The notes beneath the pieces were generated by a model that saw only the letters and a program-made list of their open reading frames with translations, had not been told where the DNA came from and made no database searches. A stretch of 49,048 nucleotides of DNA from Anaerolineales bacterium (lineage in GTDB: Bacteria > Chloroflexota > Anaerolineae > Anaerolineales > Villigracilaceae): contig CAKKRM010000092.1 of assembly GCA_919902735.1 (NCBI GenBank), positions 1-49,048 of the forward strand. The letters run 5' to 3'. Shown piece after piece: positions 40,245 to 48,146 of the stretch. The position numbers and the translations under genes are program-made. Position 1 is the first letter of the stretch, and every line of letters begins with the position of its first letter.

Positions 40245-41397
40245 AAAAAACTTTGCCCGGATTTTTCGCTTTATGGCGCTTGCTTTATTTTTTGTATTTG
40301 CAAGCTCTTGTCAACCCCGGCCGACTGTCGAAAACCGCCTGTTGAATGGGTCAACCCTCCACATGGTTTGGAGTCGGGATGTGGTTGAACCAATCAACCA
40401 TCCGCCATTGAGGATCGGGAATGTATTGATCGTTGCGCCGATTCGACAACCACTGCTTGGGTTGAATGTGAAAACTGGCAAAACGATTTGGACATTCGAC
40501 CCCGGAGTCCGAATTTGGGATCGCGCGTATGGGAGCGATGGCAGCCTGCTCTTTATCGGCCTTGAAGACGGCGGATATACGGCGCTGGACCCGTCCAATG
40601 GAAAAGTAGCCTGGAAGACGGAGTTGGGCATCAACTCACAAATGCCGCCATTCATTGCGGATGGAGTCGTTTACGTCCCCACCACATTTACAGGCCCCGG
40701 CATGATTGGCGACCCCCGTGGAAAGGCCGTATTGTTTGCGCTCGCGGCTGACGATGGGCATATCCTCTGGTCGTTTGAAAGCGGGAATTACATCCTGCAA
40801 ACGCCATTCAAACAGGGAGATACGATTTACCTGGCAGGCAGTTTCTCCGCGCCTGATGTTATAGATGAAGGCGGTCATATGCGCATCTATGCACTTAACG
40901 AGAATGATGGTTCGGTCAAGTGGGTATTTGAGTCGGAGGATGGATTCACCAAGCAAATCTACGCCACGAAGGATGTAGTTTCCTATGTTGCATATCAGGA
41001 TTTTCTAGTGGGGGTGGATGCCAGCGCTGGCGGGTTGTTGTGGCGAAAGGATACCGGAAATTGGGTGCCAACATTTTTAGGCGCGGGTGAAACAGTGTAT
41101 TACGGCTCCGCCAATACAAGGGTTCATGCCATTCAAGCCAATTCCGGCGACTCGAGATGGAACTACAATATCCCGGAAGGCACGTTTAATTATTTACTTG
41201 GCGCCCCCGTACTGGTTGCAGATGAATTGGTCTTTCTGACCCAGTTGGGAGAGATCATTTCCCTCGATGCGGCGACAGGCCAACTGCGCTGGCAGATCGC
41301 TACAGGGATTGTCGGTTCGAGAACTGGGTTAAGCGTCTCTGGCGGGTGGCTGTTCATTGGCGATGGAGAAGGTACGGTGTATGGTTTTTCGGATTGA
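40225..41397 (+). CDS. PQQ-like beta-propeller lipoprotein, tandem paralogue
   Basis: 390 residues from the ATG at 40225 (GGGAG seven bases upstream); an ATG at 40183 lies deeper in the previous gene. Lipobox FASSC with Cys29. Repeats such as LLGLNVKTGKTIWTF, YTALDPSNGKVAWKT, LFALAADDGHILWSF, IYALNENDGSVKWVF and IISLDAATGQLRWQI match those of the preceding gene (IWQAPTENYILRRP versus LWSFESGNYILQTP, for example), so the two arose by tandem duplication. Function unknown. A terminator lies near 41692-41724. Confidence 0.75.
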   Translation: MPMPSNKKNFARIFRFMALALFFVFASSCQPRPTVENRLLNGSTLHMVWSRDVVEPINHPPLRIGNVLIVAPIRQPLLGLNVKTGKTIWTFDPGVRIWDRAYGSDGSLLFIGLEDGGYTALDPSNGKVAWKTELGINSQMPPFIADGVVYVPTTFTGPGMIGDPRGKAVLFALAADDGHILWSFESGNYILQTPFKQGDTIYLAGSFSAPDVIDEGGHMRIYALNENDGSVKWVFESEDGFTKQIYATKDVVSYVAYQDFLVGVDASAGGLLWRKDTGNWVPTFLGAGETVYYGSANTRVHAIQANSGDSRWNYNIPEGTFNYLLGAPVLVADELVFLTQLGEIISLDAATGQLRWQIATGIVGSRTGLSVSGGWLFIGDGEGTVYGFSD

Positions 41398-41432
41398 TTA
41401 ATTCACCTTACGCAATTTTGTGTGTTTTAGGG

Positions 41433-41502
41433 TCATGTCGCCCTGAGCGGAGCGAAGGGTCTCTGGGATAGTCGTAGAGACCCTTCGCTCCGCTCAGGGA
41501 AT
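41433..41502. repeat. Inverted dispersed repeat (CTGAGCGGAGCGAAGGGTCTC)
   Basis: CGCCCTGAGCGGAGCGAAGG...CTCTGGG and a reverse-complement arm AGAGACCCTTCGCTCCGCTC form a long hairpin. Related copies: 2031, 3023, 19158, 23022, 47816. Confidence 0.8.
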
Positions 41503-41505
41503 CAT

Positions 41506-41550
41506 GCGGACTGCGTAAGGTGAGTTAGTAACTCACCTTACGCAGTCCGC
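41506..41550. repeat. Perfect 45-bp palindrome
   Basis: Left arm 41506-41527, single central G at 41528, right arm 41529-41550: all 22 positions are complementary. The arms contain the ACTCACCTTACGCA motif, which recurs at 19105, 38274, 38356 and 44291. Confidence 0.95.
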
Positions 41551-41579
41551 TCTGCAGGGTGGGATACTTGCCCAAAACA

Positions 41580-41645
41580 TCTAACGCAAAGACGCGAAGG
41601 CCCAAAGGGAAATAAAACTTCGCGTCTTTGCGGCTTGGCGTTAAA
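41580..41645. repeat. Inverted repeat (AACGCAAAGACGCGAAG family)
   Basis: CTAACGCAAAGACGCGAAG pairs with CTTCGCGTCTTTGCGG...GCGTTAA. The same family appears at 25147-25212 and 38419-38483. Confidence 0.8.
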
Positions 41646-41691
41646 ATTTTCGGCAAAGAGTTCTTCCGTGCGTAAGGTCACTTATTAATTG

Positions 41692-41724
41692 AAACTCACC
41701 CCGAAATACTATCGGGGTGAGTTT
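41692..41724. terminator. Bidirectional terminator between convergent genes
   Basis: AAACTCACCCCGA (41692-41704) pairs with TCGGGGTGAGTTT (41712-41724), a perfect 13-bp stem followed by TTTATA. It lies 20 bases past the cytochrome stop (41745, minus strand). Confidence 0.8.
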
Positions 41725-41744
41725 TTTATATCACTACTGTAGGT

Positions 41745-43781
41745 CTATTTTTTGACGCCAGCAAGCACCAAGGGGCCGTCGCGATTTTCTTCGGTGATGT
41801 CAAAGGCGATGCCGGGAGGCATACGGTTGTTTCTCATGCGTTCGCGAAGTTTGGAAGAACCCCAGTTGAAATCGGTTGCGCCCACCGCACTCGCACCGAG
41901 GATGGAAACACCGGGAGGCGCCGAGAGGGAATCCGCACCCGTGACGATGCCTTCGTAGCTGGTCAGGTCCATCTCGTGGTAGGAGTTCTCGGTATTGCCG
42001 AAGTGACAGCCCGTGCAGGCTTGTGAACCGTCGAACCACATGTCGGGTTGGGTGAAGAAGGGAAGCACATCCCGGTCAAAGGTGAGTTGCGCGCCGCCAT
42101 ATTCGAAGGCGTCCGTTTCAGGAGCGCCCGCCTCAACCCACGTTCCGATCAGGCCGACGCCGTTGAGGTCACAGCCATATTGATTGGGAAGGGTGGTCAC
42201 GCCGCTGTCGCCGACTTCGATGCAAAGACCGTCACGGTTGGTTTCGGTAATGTCGAAAGTCCAGCCTGGGGGCATACGGTTGTTTCTCATGCGTGCGCGG
42301 AGTTTGGAGTGGCTCCAATCGAAATCGGTTGCGCCCACCGCGCTTGCGCCGAGGATGGAAACGCCGGGAGGGGAGGAGAGGGAATCGGCGCCAGTGAGGA
42401 TGCCTTCGTAGGTGGTGAGGTCCATCTCATGGTACGAGTTTTCGGTATTGCCGAAGTGACAGCCTGTGCAGGCTTGAGAGCCTTCATACCAGACACCGTT
42501 TTGTGTGAACAACGGAAGAACATCCGCTTCAAAGGTGCCTTCGCAGGATGAACCGTCATCGGCGGCAAATGGGAACGCGTCTGTTTCAGGCGCGCCAGCA
42601 TTTACCCATTCGCCAATGAGGTTGACAGCTTTGACCTCGCATTCGCCTGTGCCAAATGTTATCTCTGCCGAGGCGTCAACTTCAATGGGCGCTCCATGAA
42701 GCACCAAGGGGCCATCGCGATTTTCTTCGGTGATGTCAAAGGCGATGCCGGGAGGCATACGGTTGTTTCTCATGCGTTCGCGAAGTTTGGAAGAACCCCA
42801 GTTGAAATCGGTTGCGCCCACCGCACTCGCACCGAGGATGGAAACACCGGGAGGCGCCGAGAGGGAATCCGCACCCGTGACGATGCCTTCGTAGCTGGTC
42901 AGGTCCATCTCGTGGTAGGAGTTCTCGGTATTGCCGAAGTGACAGCCCGTGCAGGCTTGTGAACCGTCGAACCACATGTCGGGTTGGGTGAAGAAGGGAA
43001 GCACATCCCGGTCAAAGGTGAGTTGCGCGCCGCCATATTCGAAGGCGTCCGTTTCAGGAGCGCCCGCCTCAACCCACGTTCCGATCAGGCCGACGCCGTT
43101 GAGGTCACAGCCATATTGATTGGGAAGGGTGGTCACGCCGCTGTCGCCGACTTCGATGCAAAGACCGTCACGGTTGGTTTCGGTAATGTCGAAAGTCCAG
43201 CCTGGGGGCATACGGTTGTTTCTCATGCGTGCGCGGAGTTTGGAGTGGCTCCAATCGAAATCGGTTGCGCCCACCGCGCTTGCGCCGAGGATGGAAACGC
43301 CGGGAGGGGAGGAGAGGGAATCGGCGCCAGTGAGGATGCCTTCGTAGGTGGTGAGGTCCATCTCATGGTACGAGTTTTCGGTATTGCCGAAATGACAGCC
43401 TGTGCAGGCTTGTGAGCCTTCATACCAGACACCGTTTTGTGTGAACAACGGAAGAACATCTGTTTGAAAGTCGCCTGTGTAGGTTTTGCCATCCACGCCA
43501 GTGTATTCGAATGTATCTGTTTCAGGCGCGCCAGCATTTACCCAGGCGCCGATCAGATCAACAGCTTTGGCTGCTGCGCCTGAAGTTGCATCCAGGGTAT
43601 GCGTTTCGATGGCTGGCGGTTCTGTTGACGTGGGCAAGGGGGGAGGCTCAGTTGGCGGGGCCGTGGGCAGGGCTCCGCTGGCGCAAGCGCCGATGAGCGC
43701 GCTTCCCATCAGGGTGGTTAGAAGCAGGATAACTCCTCTCTTCATCCCATGCGCCCTCTTGTGAAATATCGAGTTTAGCAT
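41745..43781 (-). CDS. Four-haem c-type cytochrome-like lipoprotein with duplicated modules
   Basis: 678 residues from the ATG at 43781 (SD AAGGAGAA). Lipobox LIGAC (Cys33) and a Thr/Pro linker. Four modules of about 155 residues follow, each with a CTGCH haem-binding site (Cys-x2-Cys-His starting near residues 126, 277, 438 and 589) and, about 60 residues later, RMRNNRMPPG, whose Met could be the sixth haem ligand. This layout resembles planctomycete-type cytochrome c domains. The order is A-B-A-B; the two halves (period 312 residues) are almost identical in DNA. Likely an outer-face electron carrier. Electron partners are not encoded nearby. Confidence 0.82.
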   Translation of the reverse strand: MLNSIFHKRAHGMKRGVILLLTTLMGSALIGACASGALPTAPPTEPPPLPTSTEPPAIETHTLDATSGAAAKAVDLIGAWVNAGAPETDTFEYTGVDGKTYTGDFQTDVLPLFTQNGVWYEGSQACTGCHFGNTENSYHEMDLTTYEGILTGADSLSSPPGVSILGASAVGATDFDWSHSKLRARMRNNRMPPGWTFDITETNRDGLCIEVGDSGVTTLPNQYGCDLNGVGLIGTWVEAGAPETDAFEYGGAQLTFDRDVLPFFTQPDMWFDGSQACTGCHFGNTENSYHEMDLTSYEGIVTGADSLSAPPGVSILGASAVGATDFNWGSSKLRERMRNNRMPPGIAFDITEENRDGPLVLHGAPIEVDASAEITFGTGECEVKAVNLIGEWVNAGAPETDAFPFAADDGSSCEGTFEADVLPLFTQNGVWYEGSQACTGCHFGNTENSYHEMDLTTYEGILTGADSLSSPPGVSILGASAVGATDFDWSHSKLRARMRNNRMPPGWTFDITETNRDGLCIEVGDSGVTTLPNQYGCDLNGVGLIGTWVEAGAPETDAFEYGGAQLTFDRDVLPFFTQPDMWFDGSQACTGCHFGNTENSYHEMDLTSYEGIVTGADSLSAPPGVSILGASAVGATDFNWGSSKLRERMRNNRMPPGIAFDITEENRDGPLVLAGVKK
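41765..42510. repeat. Tandem duplication copy 1 within the cytochrome gene
   Basis: Nearly identical to 42701-43446 (offset 936). I see only about three differing bases in some 745, for example G/A at 41779, G/A near 42463 and A/T near 42476. Confidence 0.92.
42701..43446. repeat. Tandem duplication copy 2 within the cytochrome gene
   Basis: Partner of 41765-42510. Between the copies lies about 190 bp of unique sequence (42511-42700), so the repeat unit is 936 bp with a diverged part. Confidence 0.92.
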
Positions 43782-43863
43782 TTCTATTCTCCTTCTCTAA
43801 GTGGGTGAAACAATATACAACAACCTTATGCTTTATTTTTTGCAGCGCACCTCCTGAGAATAA

Positions 43864-44000
43864 TAGACTTTATCGGTAATTAGAAAAAACGTCCCGAAGG
43901 TTGCCGCCAGGCGTTCAAATTCCTCGAAAAGAACCTCACCGCACTAGCGCGCGGCGCAAGTGTCGGGACGGTGCCTGTGTGTTGTTTCCGATAAAGTCTA
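43864..44000. mobile_element. MITE-like element, copy 1
   Basis: 137 bp with 13-bp perfect terminal inverted repeats TAGACTTTATCGG (43864-43876) and CCGATAAAGTCTA (43988-44000). Internal CGTCCCGAAGGTTGCC and GTCGGGACGGT segments match 46988-47096 in the opposite orientation. No coding capacity. Confidence 0.75.
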
Positions 44001-44358
44001 ATGTTTAGCCAACCAATAAGGCAGACATTATCTGTAATAAACACAAAAAATAAGATAACGTTACCGTTAATTGGAATTGTAAATTTGCCAATAGGATTTA
44101 CGAATAAAGAGTGGCCTGCCGTTTAAAAAAATTCCCGCACCAGATTAAATAGCGCTGCATTTTTTTGTTGTTAACAATGCTGCCTATAATAAGTGGCGCG
44201 CATTGTAGCATTATCAAGTAGTGAAGTCAAATCTTATATTTCACAATCAACAATGCGTACTTGCCCTGAAAATCCCGTCAAAATAATTGTTGACTCACCT
44301 TACCGTCCCATGGGAAAATTTGCATAAGGTGAGTCGTTAATTTGCCTTGCAATTAAAA
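44001..44358. other. AT-rich intergenic region
   Basis: No gene seen. Contains an inverted repeat with arms GACTCACCTTA (44292) and TAAGGTGAGTC (44324-44334), a member of the ACTCACCTTACG family. Confidence 0.6.
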
Positions 44359-44395
44359 AAAACAGTCTCGTTGACATCGCGTCCGAGACTGTTTT
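44359..44395 (-). terminator. Repeated terminator hairpin, copy a
   Basis: AAAACAGTCTCG (44359-44370) and CGAGACTGTTTT (44384-44395) form a perfect 12-bp stem, 16 bases past the CsbD-like stop. Confidence 0.8.
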
Positions 44396-44410
44396 GCGTT
44401 GAATGACCAG

Positions 44411-44644
44411 CTATTTCGTGCTCTTGTTTTTCGCTTCGCACTCCGACCAGAGAATTCCAATTTCCTCTCTGGCTTTCTGGCGGGTATACCCGTATTTGAC
44501 CTGAAGCATGGTGACAAATTTATCGAACTTCACATCTGCCTTGTCCACTTTGATCAAATCATACTCCACCATCAGGCTCCATTTGGCATTGATCTGCCCG
44601 CGGATCTGAGTCCATTTTTCCTCGAAAATAGCTTTATTCATCAT
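44411..44644 (-). CDS. CsbD-like stress protein
   Basis: 77 residues; AAGGAG lies six bases before the ATG at 44644. The pattern FEEKWTQIRGQINAKWSLMVEYDLIKVDKADVKFDKFVTMLQVKYGYTRQKAREEI follows the CsbD family (W-x-Q-I-[KR]-G ... W-G-x-L-T-x-x-D-L ... L-Q-x-x-Y-G-Y-[AT]-R-x-x-A). In other bacteria csbD genes are under general stress control and the protein's molecular role is unclear. An upstream two-box motif (44760-44802) is shared with the small gene at 47288. Confidence 0.75.
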   Translation of the reverse strand: MMNKAIFEEKWTQIRGQINAKWSLMVEYDLIKVDKADVKFDKFVTMLQVKYGYTRQKAREEIGILWSECEAKNKSTK

Positions 44645-44759
44645 GCGGTTCTCCTTGGGACAGCGCTTTTTCTATTGGGAGTTTTCGTGATTTCGTTTTC
44701 AAGCGACCATCCATTTCCCCCGTGAACAGGCAAAACAAAATTTTAAAACTCAAAATCGA

Positions 44760-44802
44760 ATTTCATTGTACTACGTACCAGCGATAATAGTGGGATTTTG
44801 CC
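44760..44802 (-). promoter_or_regulatory. Two-box promoter-like motif, copy 1
   Basis: Minus strand: GGCAAAATCCC (44802-44792), 16 bases, CGTAGTACAATGAAAT (44775-44760). Same two boxes and same 16-base gap as at 47644-47603. About 115 bases upstream of the CsbD-like start. Confidence 0.6.
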
Positions 44803-44833
44803 ATGGCAATTTTTATTTTCTGCCTTTGAATTG

Positions 44834-44872
44834 AAAAACGGCCCCGTTGAGATTGCCTTCCGAGATCGTTTT
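44834..44872 (-). terminator. Repeated terminator hairpin, copy b
   Basis: AAAACGGCCCCG...CCGAGATCGTTTT, an imperfect member of the family, 19 bases past the stop of 44891-46753. Confidence 0.7.
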
Positions 44873-44890
44873 GTTTGTGCATCGCTTATA

Positions 44891-46753
44891 TTAGGGCACA
44901 AAATAGCTGATGATTAATTTGGGAAGGTTTCCATTCACAGAGTTGCCCGAGAAGAATTTTATGTAATCGGCGCTCATATCATCATTATCATCCTTTGCGA
45001 AGAGCAGACGAAACTGTGTTATTCCGTACTTGTTGATGAATGTCAGGTTGGCGGAACTGAACTGGGTGGTGTACCAGCTCGAGGTTAAGGGAACGAAGCG
45101 TTCCTGGCTGGCGCCCGGCGCGCCCGCTGAGTTAAAGTCGCTTGTTTGCAAATTAAGATTGTTGCTAAATGTTCCGGTACGGATGTCTATTAAAAGATCG
45201 CCATGTGTCGTAAGGGGGTTGGCGCCGACAATGCCCTGCCTCTTTACATCCAAATGGGCTGACGTGATGATGGCGTTATCTGGAAGGGACGCGGTGTTGA
45301 AGGATAGGATGCCTCGATATTGTCTATCCCGCGCATCATCCCCGACGTTGAAGGTGGTTGCCAGTCTATTGAGCGACCCTCCACTGTTGCTATTCTCGCC
45401 TGCTTCGAGTACCCAGCCATCATGGACAGCTTTGGATCTGAAGGTGGTGGAAATCGTTTGATGATTGGAGACTTCCAAAATATAACGCGCCAGGAGCGCC
45501 CGCCCGTTGCTGGAGCCGGCCACGACAACCATTCCATCTGGCTGAATGGTAATTCCATTTCCAAGATCAGGCGCGTTTCCAAGGTCTTTTATTATTTTTC
45601 CGTTCTCACCGAAGGAGTTGTCGAGGGCGCCATCGCTGGTATAGCGAACAAGCAGGATATCGGAAAAATTGGATGCGTATATTGTTCCAACCAGGATTAT
45701 TTTTCCATCTGGCTGAATGACAAGGTCGGACCCTTTTTCATTGTTGCCGAGATCTGTTGTGACTATCCCAGTCCCTCCAAATGTGGTGTCCAGTGCGCCA
45801 TTGGTGTTGAAGCGCGCCAGGGCTAGGTTTTCGATGGTATTGCCGGCGTTGGTTACGGTTCCTGCCACAACGATCTTGCCGTTTTGCTGGAGGGCAAGGG
45901 CGCCGCTGCTGTGATTAAAATCAGGAAGCGCTGCGGTGATGGTTCCCTTTCCGTTTGTACCAAAGCTGGATGTGTCGAGTGAACCATCCTGATTGAGGCG
46001 CGCAAGAGAGATTTGTCCATTGGCATCATTATCCAGCATACCTCCTGACATGACAATTTTGCCGTCTGATTGAATGGCAACAGCGGCGCAGCTGTTAAAG
46101 CGGTTGTTCGGAAAATCGACCTTGTCAATTATTCTGAAGAAGTCCTGCGTGCCATCCGTGTTGAATCGAGCGATCGCGAAGTTGGTGAAATTACCTTGAT
46201 TACTATGAGTGCCAACCACGATGATCCTTTGATCGGGCTGGATGACAAGGTCGCTAATCCCGTAGCGGGAATCCCCAGAATCGGAAGGAATTTTCGCGAC
46301 TCCATTTACGCCAAAGCTACTATCAAGACTTGTGCCATTGCTCTCATAACGAGCAATGGCAAAGCTGCCATTGCTCGACCCTGCCACAATCAGTTTCCCA
46401 TCTGATTGGATGGCAATTCGGGAGCCTGAGAATGCGCCGATTGTGGGTGTGAGACTGCCATTTGTGCCGAAGGATGTGTCTACCATGCCGTTGTTGTTAT
46501 AACGCGCAATGAAAGGGAGTGAGTTTTGATAATTCCCCGCGATGATAATCTTGCCGTCTGTTTGCAGGATGACGCGGTTGGTGTAGTTATTAATGCCTTC
46601 GAAACCGGACATCACGATTCCGTTTGTCCCAAAATTCGGATCCAACATTTCGTCCGCGGCCAGTACGCTTGTGAACACAAGCAATGCAGTTATAATCGCC
46701 AGTGTAAAGGATATGCGGCGGCTCTTTTTGAAGATTGAAATTTTGTTTCTCAT
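44891..46753 (-). CDS. Secreted delta-60 repeat surface protein
   Basis: 620 residues. Signal peptide (basic start, hydrophobic about 14-31, cleavage near LAAD). Eight or so delta-60 repeats follow, each with LD(T/P)(S/N)FG-x-(N)G and LQ-x-DGKI(I/V)(I/V)AG motifs (LDPNFGTNGIVM, VILQTDGKIIIAG, IQSDGKLIVAGSS), probably a beta-propeller. Residues about 430-620 form a C-terminal domain homologous to that of the beta-helix protein at 3277 (HDGWVLEAGENSNSGGSLNR, GDDARDRQYRGILSFNTASLPDNAIITSA, TQFRLLFAKDDNDDMSADYIKFFSGN). Extracellular; ligand unknown. Confidence 0.82.
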   Translation of the reverse strand: MRNKISIFKKSRRISFTLAIITALLVFTSVLAADEMLDPNFGTNGIVMSGFEGINNYTNRVILQTDGKIIIAGNYQNSLPFIARYNNNGMVDTSFGTNGSLTPTIGAFSGSRIAIQSDGKLIVAGSSNGSFAIARYESNGTSLDSSFGVNGVAKIPSDSGDSRYGISDLVIQPDQRIIVVGTHSNQGNFTNFAIARFNTDGTQDFFRIIDKVDFPNNRFNSCAAVAIQSDGKIVMSGGMLDNDANGQISLARLNQDGSLDTSSFGTNGKGTITAALPDFNHSSGALALQQNGKIVVAGTVTNAGNTIENLALARFNTNGALDTTFGGTGIVTTDLGNNEKGSDLVIQPDGKIILVGTIYASNFSDILLVRYTSDGALDNSFGENGKIIKDLGNAPDLGNGITIQPDGMVVVAGSSNGRALLARYILEVSNHQTISTTFRSKAVHDGWVLEAGENSNSGGSLNRLATTFNVGDDARDRQYRGILSFNTASLPDNAIITSAHLDVKRQGIVGANPLTTHGDLLIDIRTGTFSNNLNLQTSDFNSAGAPGASQERFVPLTSSWYTTQFSSANLTFINKYGITQFRLLFAKDDNDDMSADYIKFFSGNSVNGNLPKLIISYFVP

Positions 46754-46987
46754 ATTTGTCTTCCTTTCAATTGACTCAACTATATTTTAAGAATTCGAGA
46801 GATGGAATTCAAGTAACAATATAATTGCAGTTCCTGGATTTCCAATGTTTAAGATGGTTTTCGTGGGGTTTCATAAAAACACAAAAACGGCCCGGTGGAC
46901 ATTAATCCGAGACCGTTTTTGTGTGGAATGATTTTCATGAATTTGTAGAACTCGACTTCTGCCTAATTGAAAATCAAAGGTCGATAT
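46754..46987. other. Upstream region of the delta-60 gene with hairpin copy c
   Basis: No gene seen. Positions 46881-46922 hold a full member of the repeated terminator family (ACAAAAACGG...CCGTTTTTGT), although no gene ends immediately beside it. Confidence 0.6.
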
Positions 46988-47096
46988 TAGACTTTGTCGA
47001 AAATAACATACGAACACCGTCCCGAAGGTTTATTTCGAGTAATTTGAGCGCATGATGGCAACCTTCGGGACGTTTTTCTAATTACCGATAAAGTCA
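46988..47096. mobile_element. MITE-like element, copy 2 (inverted)
   Basis: 109 bp. Termini TAGACTTTGTCG (46988) and CCGATAAAGTCA (47085-47096). Read on the minus strand it matches 43864-44000 over both ends and the CGTCCCGAAGGTTGCC core; copy 1 has about 28 extra bases in the middle. Confidence 0.75.
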
Positions 47097-47232
47097 ATTG
47101 TAAAATGATCGAGTCGTCAAACCATACAAGGAGTATTGCCGTGTTCAACAAAGAGCCAAAAATGAATCGGGTGTGTTTCAAATGAGTTGAAGGTTGGAAC
47201 GACCCGAAGGTTTTCTCCGAAAAAAGAAATAA

Positions 47233-47278
47233 ACAAAAACGGCCTCGGTGACATTACATCCGAGACCGTTTTTGTTTG
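47233..47278 (-). terminator. Repeated terminator hairpin, copy d
   Basis: AAACAAAAACGG-C-CTCGG and CCGAG-A-CCGTTTTTGTTT form the longest stem of the family, 10 bases past the stop of 47288-47431. A degenerate further copy starts at 47653. Confidence 0.8.
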
Positions 47279-47287
47279 TGGATCAAT

Positions 47288-47431
47288 TTACTTTGTTGCG
47301 GGGCGTTTGCTTTTTTTGACTATCGTGCCAGGGACGCTGTTTCTGCGGGCTTCCTGTTTTACCTGACGGATATGTTTGGCCATTCCTTTGGAAGGGCGTT
47401 TGGCTTTGACTTTGGTGGGGGTTGCGTTCAT
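47288..47431 (-). CDS. Small basic protein, unknown
   Basis: 47 residues from the ATG at 47431 with AAGGAGCAAGTCAA upstream; the frame is open further upstream but without an SD. Very basic (KVKAKRPSKGMAKHIRQVKQEARRNSVPG, shown by its start KVKAKRPSK), about a third Lys/Arg. Might bind nucleic acid. It shares promoter motif and terminator type with the CsbD-like gene and may belong to the same stress regulon. Confidence 0.55.
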   Translation of the reverse strand: MNATPTKVKAKRPSKGMAKHIRQVKQEARRNSVPGTIVKKSKRPATK

Positions 47432-47602
47432 TTGACTTGCTCCTTGGGCGCTGCTTAAATTTGATTCGGACTTAAATAACCAGATGCGCCTCCAACAAGG
47501 CGACAGCTGTTCAATGCTCCGATGATATAAGGTTTTCGTTGGGCTGCTTACAAGCAATGTTCCAATCCCCCGCACATAGGCAATTTACCATCAAGTGACC
47601 TG

Positions 47603-47644
47603 ATTTCATTGTACTACGGAGTTGGGAGAATGTCGGGATTTGCC
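47603..47644 (-). promoter_or_regulatory. Two-box promoter-like motif, copy 2
   Basis: Minus strand: GGCAAATCCC (47644-47635), 16 bases, CGTAGTACAATGAAAT (47618-47603). About 170 bases upstream of the small basic protein start. Confidence 0.6.
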
Positions 47645-47815
47645 TTGGGAAAACAAAATGTCTCCGTTGACATCACGTCGGCGTAGCCCAGACGTTAACG
47701 TCGGGGCGGGCCTCATTTGCAGAAAAATGCCTATCATAACGGCAGCGAGTTGATTAACGATTTTGGGCTAACACAGAAATACGGTCTTTGCAAAGTCGCT
47801 TGACAAAACTGAAAT

Positions 47816-47897
47816 ATGTCGCCCTGAGCGTAGCGAAGGGTCTCTACGACGGGTGAGAGACCCTTCGGTCGCGACGAACACGCTCCCTCAGAACAAC
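47816..47897. repeat. Dispersed repeat (CTGAGCGTAGCGAAGGGTCTC)
   Basis: CGCCCTGAGCGTAGCGAAGG...TCTCTACGA and inverted arm GAGAGACCCTTCGGTCGCG...TCAGAACAAC. Same family as 23021 and 41433. The rest of 47645-47942 shows no gene. Confidence 0.75.
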
Positions 47898-47942
47898 ATA
47901 AATTGGATTTTGCAAAAGCCATGAACAAGGAAAATACCACCC

Positions 47943-47970
47943 TTGACGGATTTCCGTTTCTGCCTATAAT
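47943..47970 (+). promoter_or_regulatory. Promoter of the ilvD leader
   Basis: TTGACG (47943-47948), 16-bp spacer, TATAAT (47965-47970). Transcription would start near 47977, about 13 bases before the leader ATG. Confidence 0.75.
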
Positions 47971-47989
47971 CGAACGAAATCACAAGCCC

Positions 47990-48094
47990 ATGAATCCATC
48001 TTTGTTCAACCTTTCCATTATTGTAGTCGTCCTTGCGGTCCTTATTATTAAGGATCAATTTTTGGTTAGGATGGCGACGGTGAGAACGAAGTAG
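47990..48094 (+). CDS. ilvD leader peptide (branched-chain amino acid attenuation)
   Basis: 34 residues. Residues 8-20 read LSIIVVVLAVLII: 11 of 13 are Ile, Val or Leu, the three products of the pathway that ilvD serves. Lack of charged residues there makes it look like a membrane helix, but position and composition match enterobacterial ilv leader peptides. It begins just past a good promoter and ends 17 bases before an intrinsic terminator that precedes ilvD. The SD is poor. A ribosome stalled in codons 10-20 would leave the antiterminator segment at 48064 free; one reaching the stop would cover it. Confidence 0.7.
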   Translation: MNPSLFNLSIIVVVLAVLIIKDQFLVRMATVRTK

Positions 48095-48146
48095 ATCACT
48101 GAGTAAGTGCAAAGAGCCGCCCTAACCACGGGCGGCTCTTTTTTTT
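48064..48146 (+). promoter_or_regulatory. ilvD attenuator: antiterminator and terminator
   Basis: Terminator: AAGAGCCGCCC (48112-48122) pairs perfectly with GGGCGGCTCTT (48130-48140), followed by a run of eight or more T. Antiterminator: GGTTAGG (48064-48070) is complementary to CCTAACC (48121-48127), with GCG/CGC extending it past a bulge. These two structures exclude each other. Confidence 0.72.

Noticed and set aside
42048-43415. Plus-strand ORFs repeated twice opposite the cytochrome gene
   Set aside because: They recur only because the coding sequence beneath them is duplicated.
47903-47989. Longer form of the ilv leader starting at 47903 or 47921
   Set aside because: The promoter at 47943-47970 would place these starts upstream of the transcript.
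48064-48146. T-box riboswitch before ilvD
   Set aside because: No T-box consensus bulge or specifier-loop layout is seen; a translated leader with Ile/Val/Leu codons explains the structure better.
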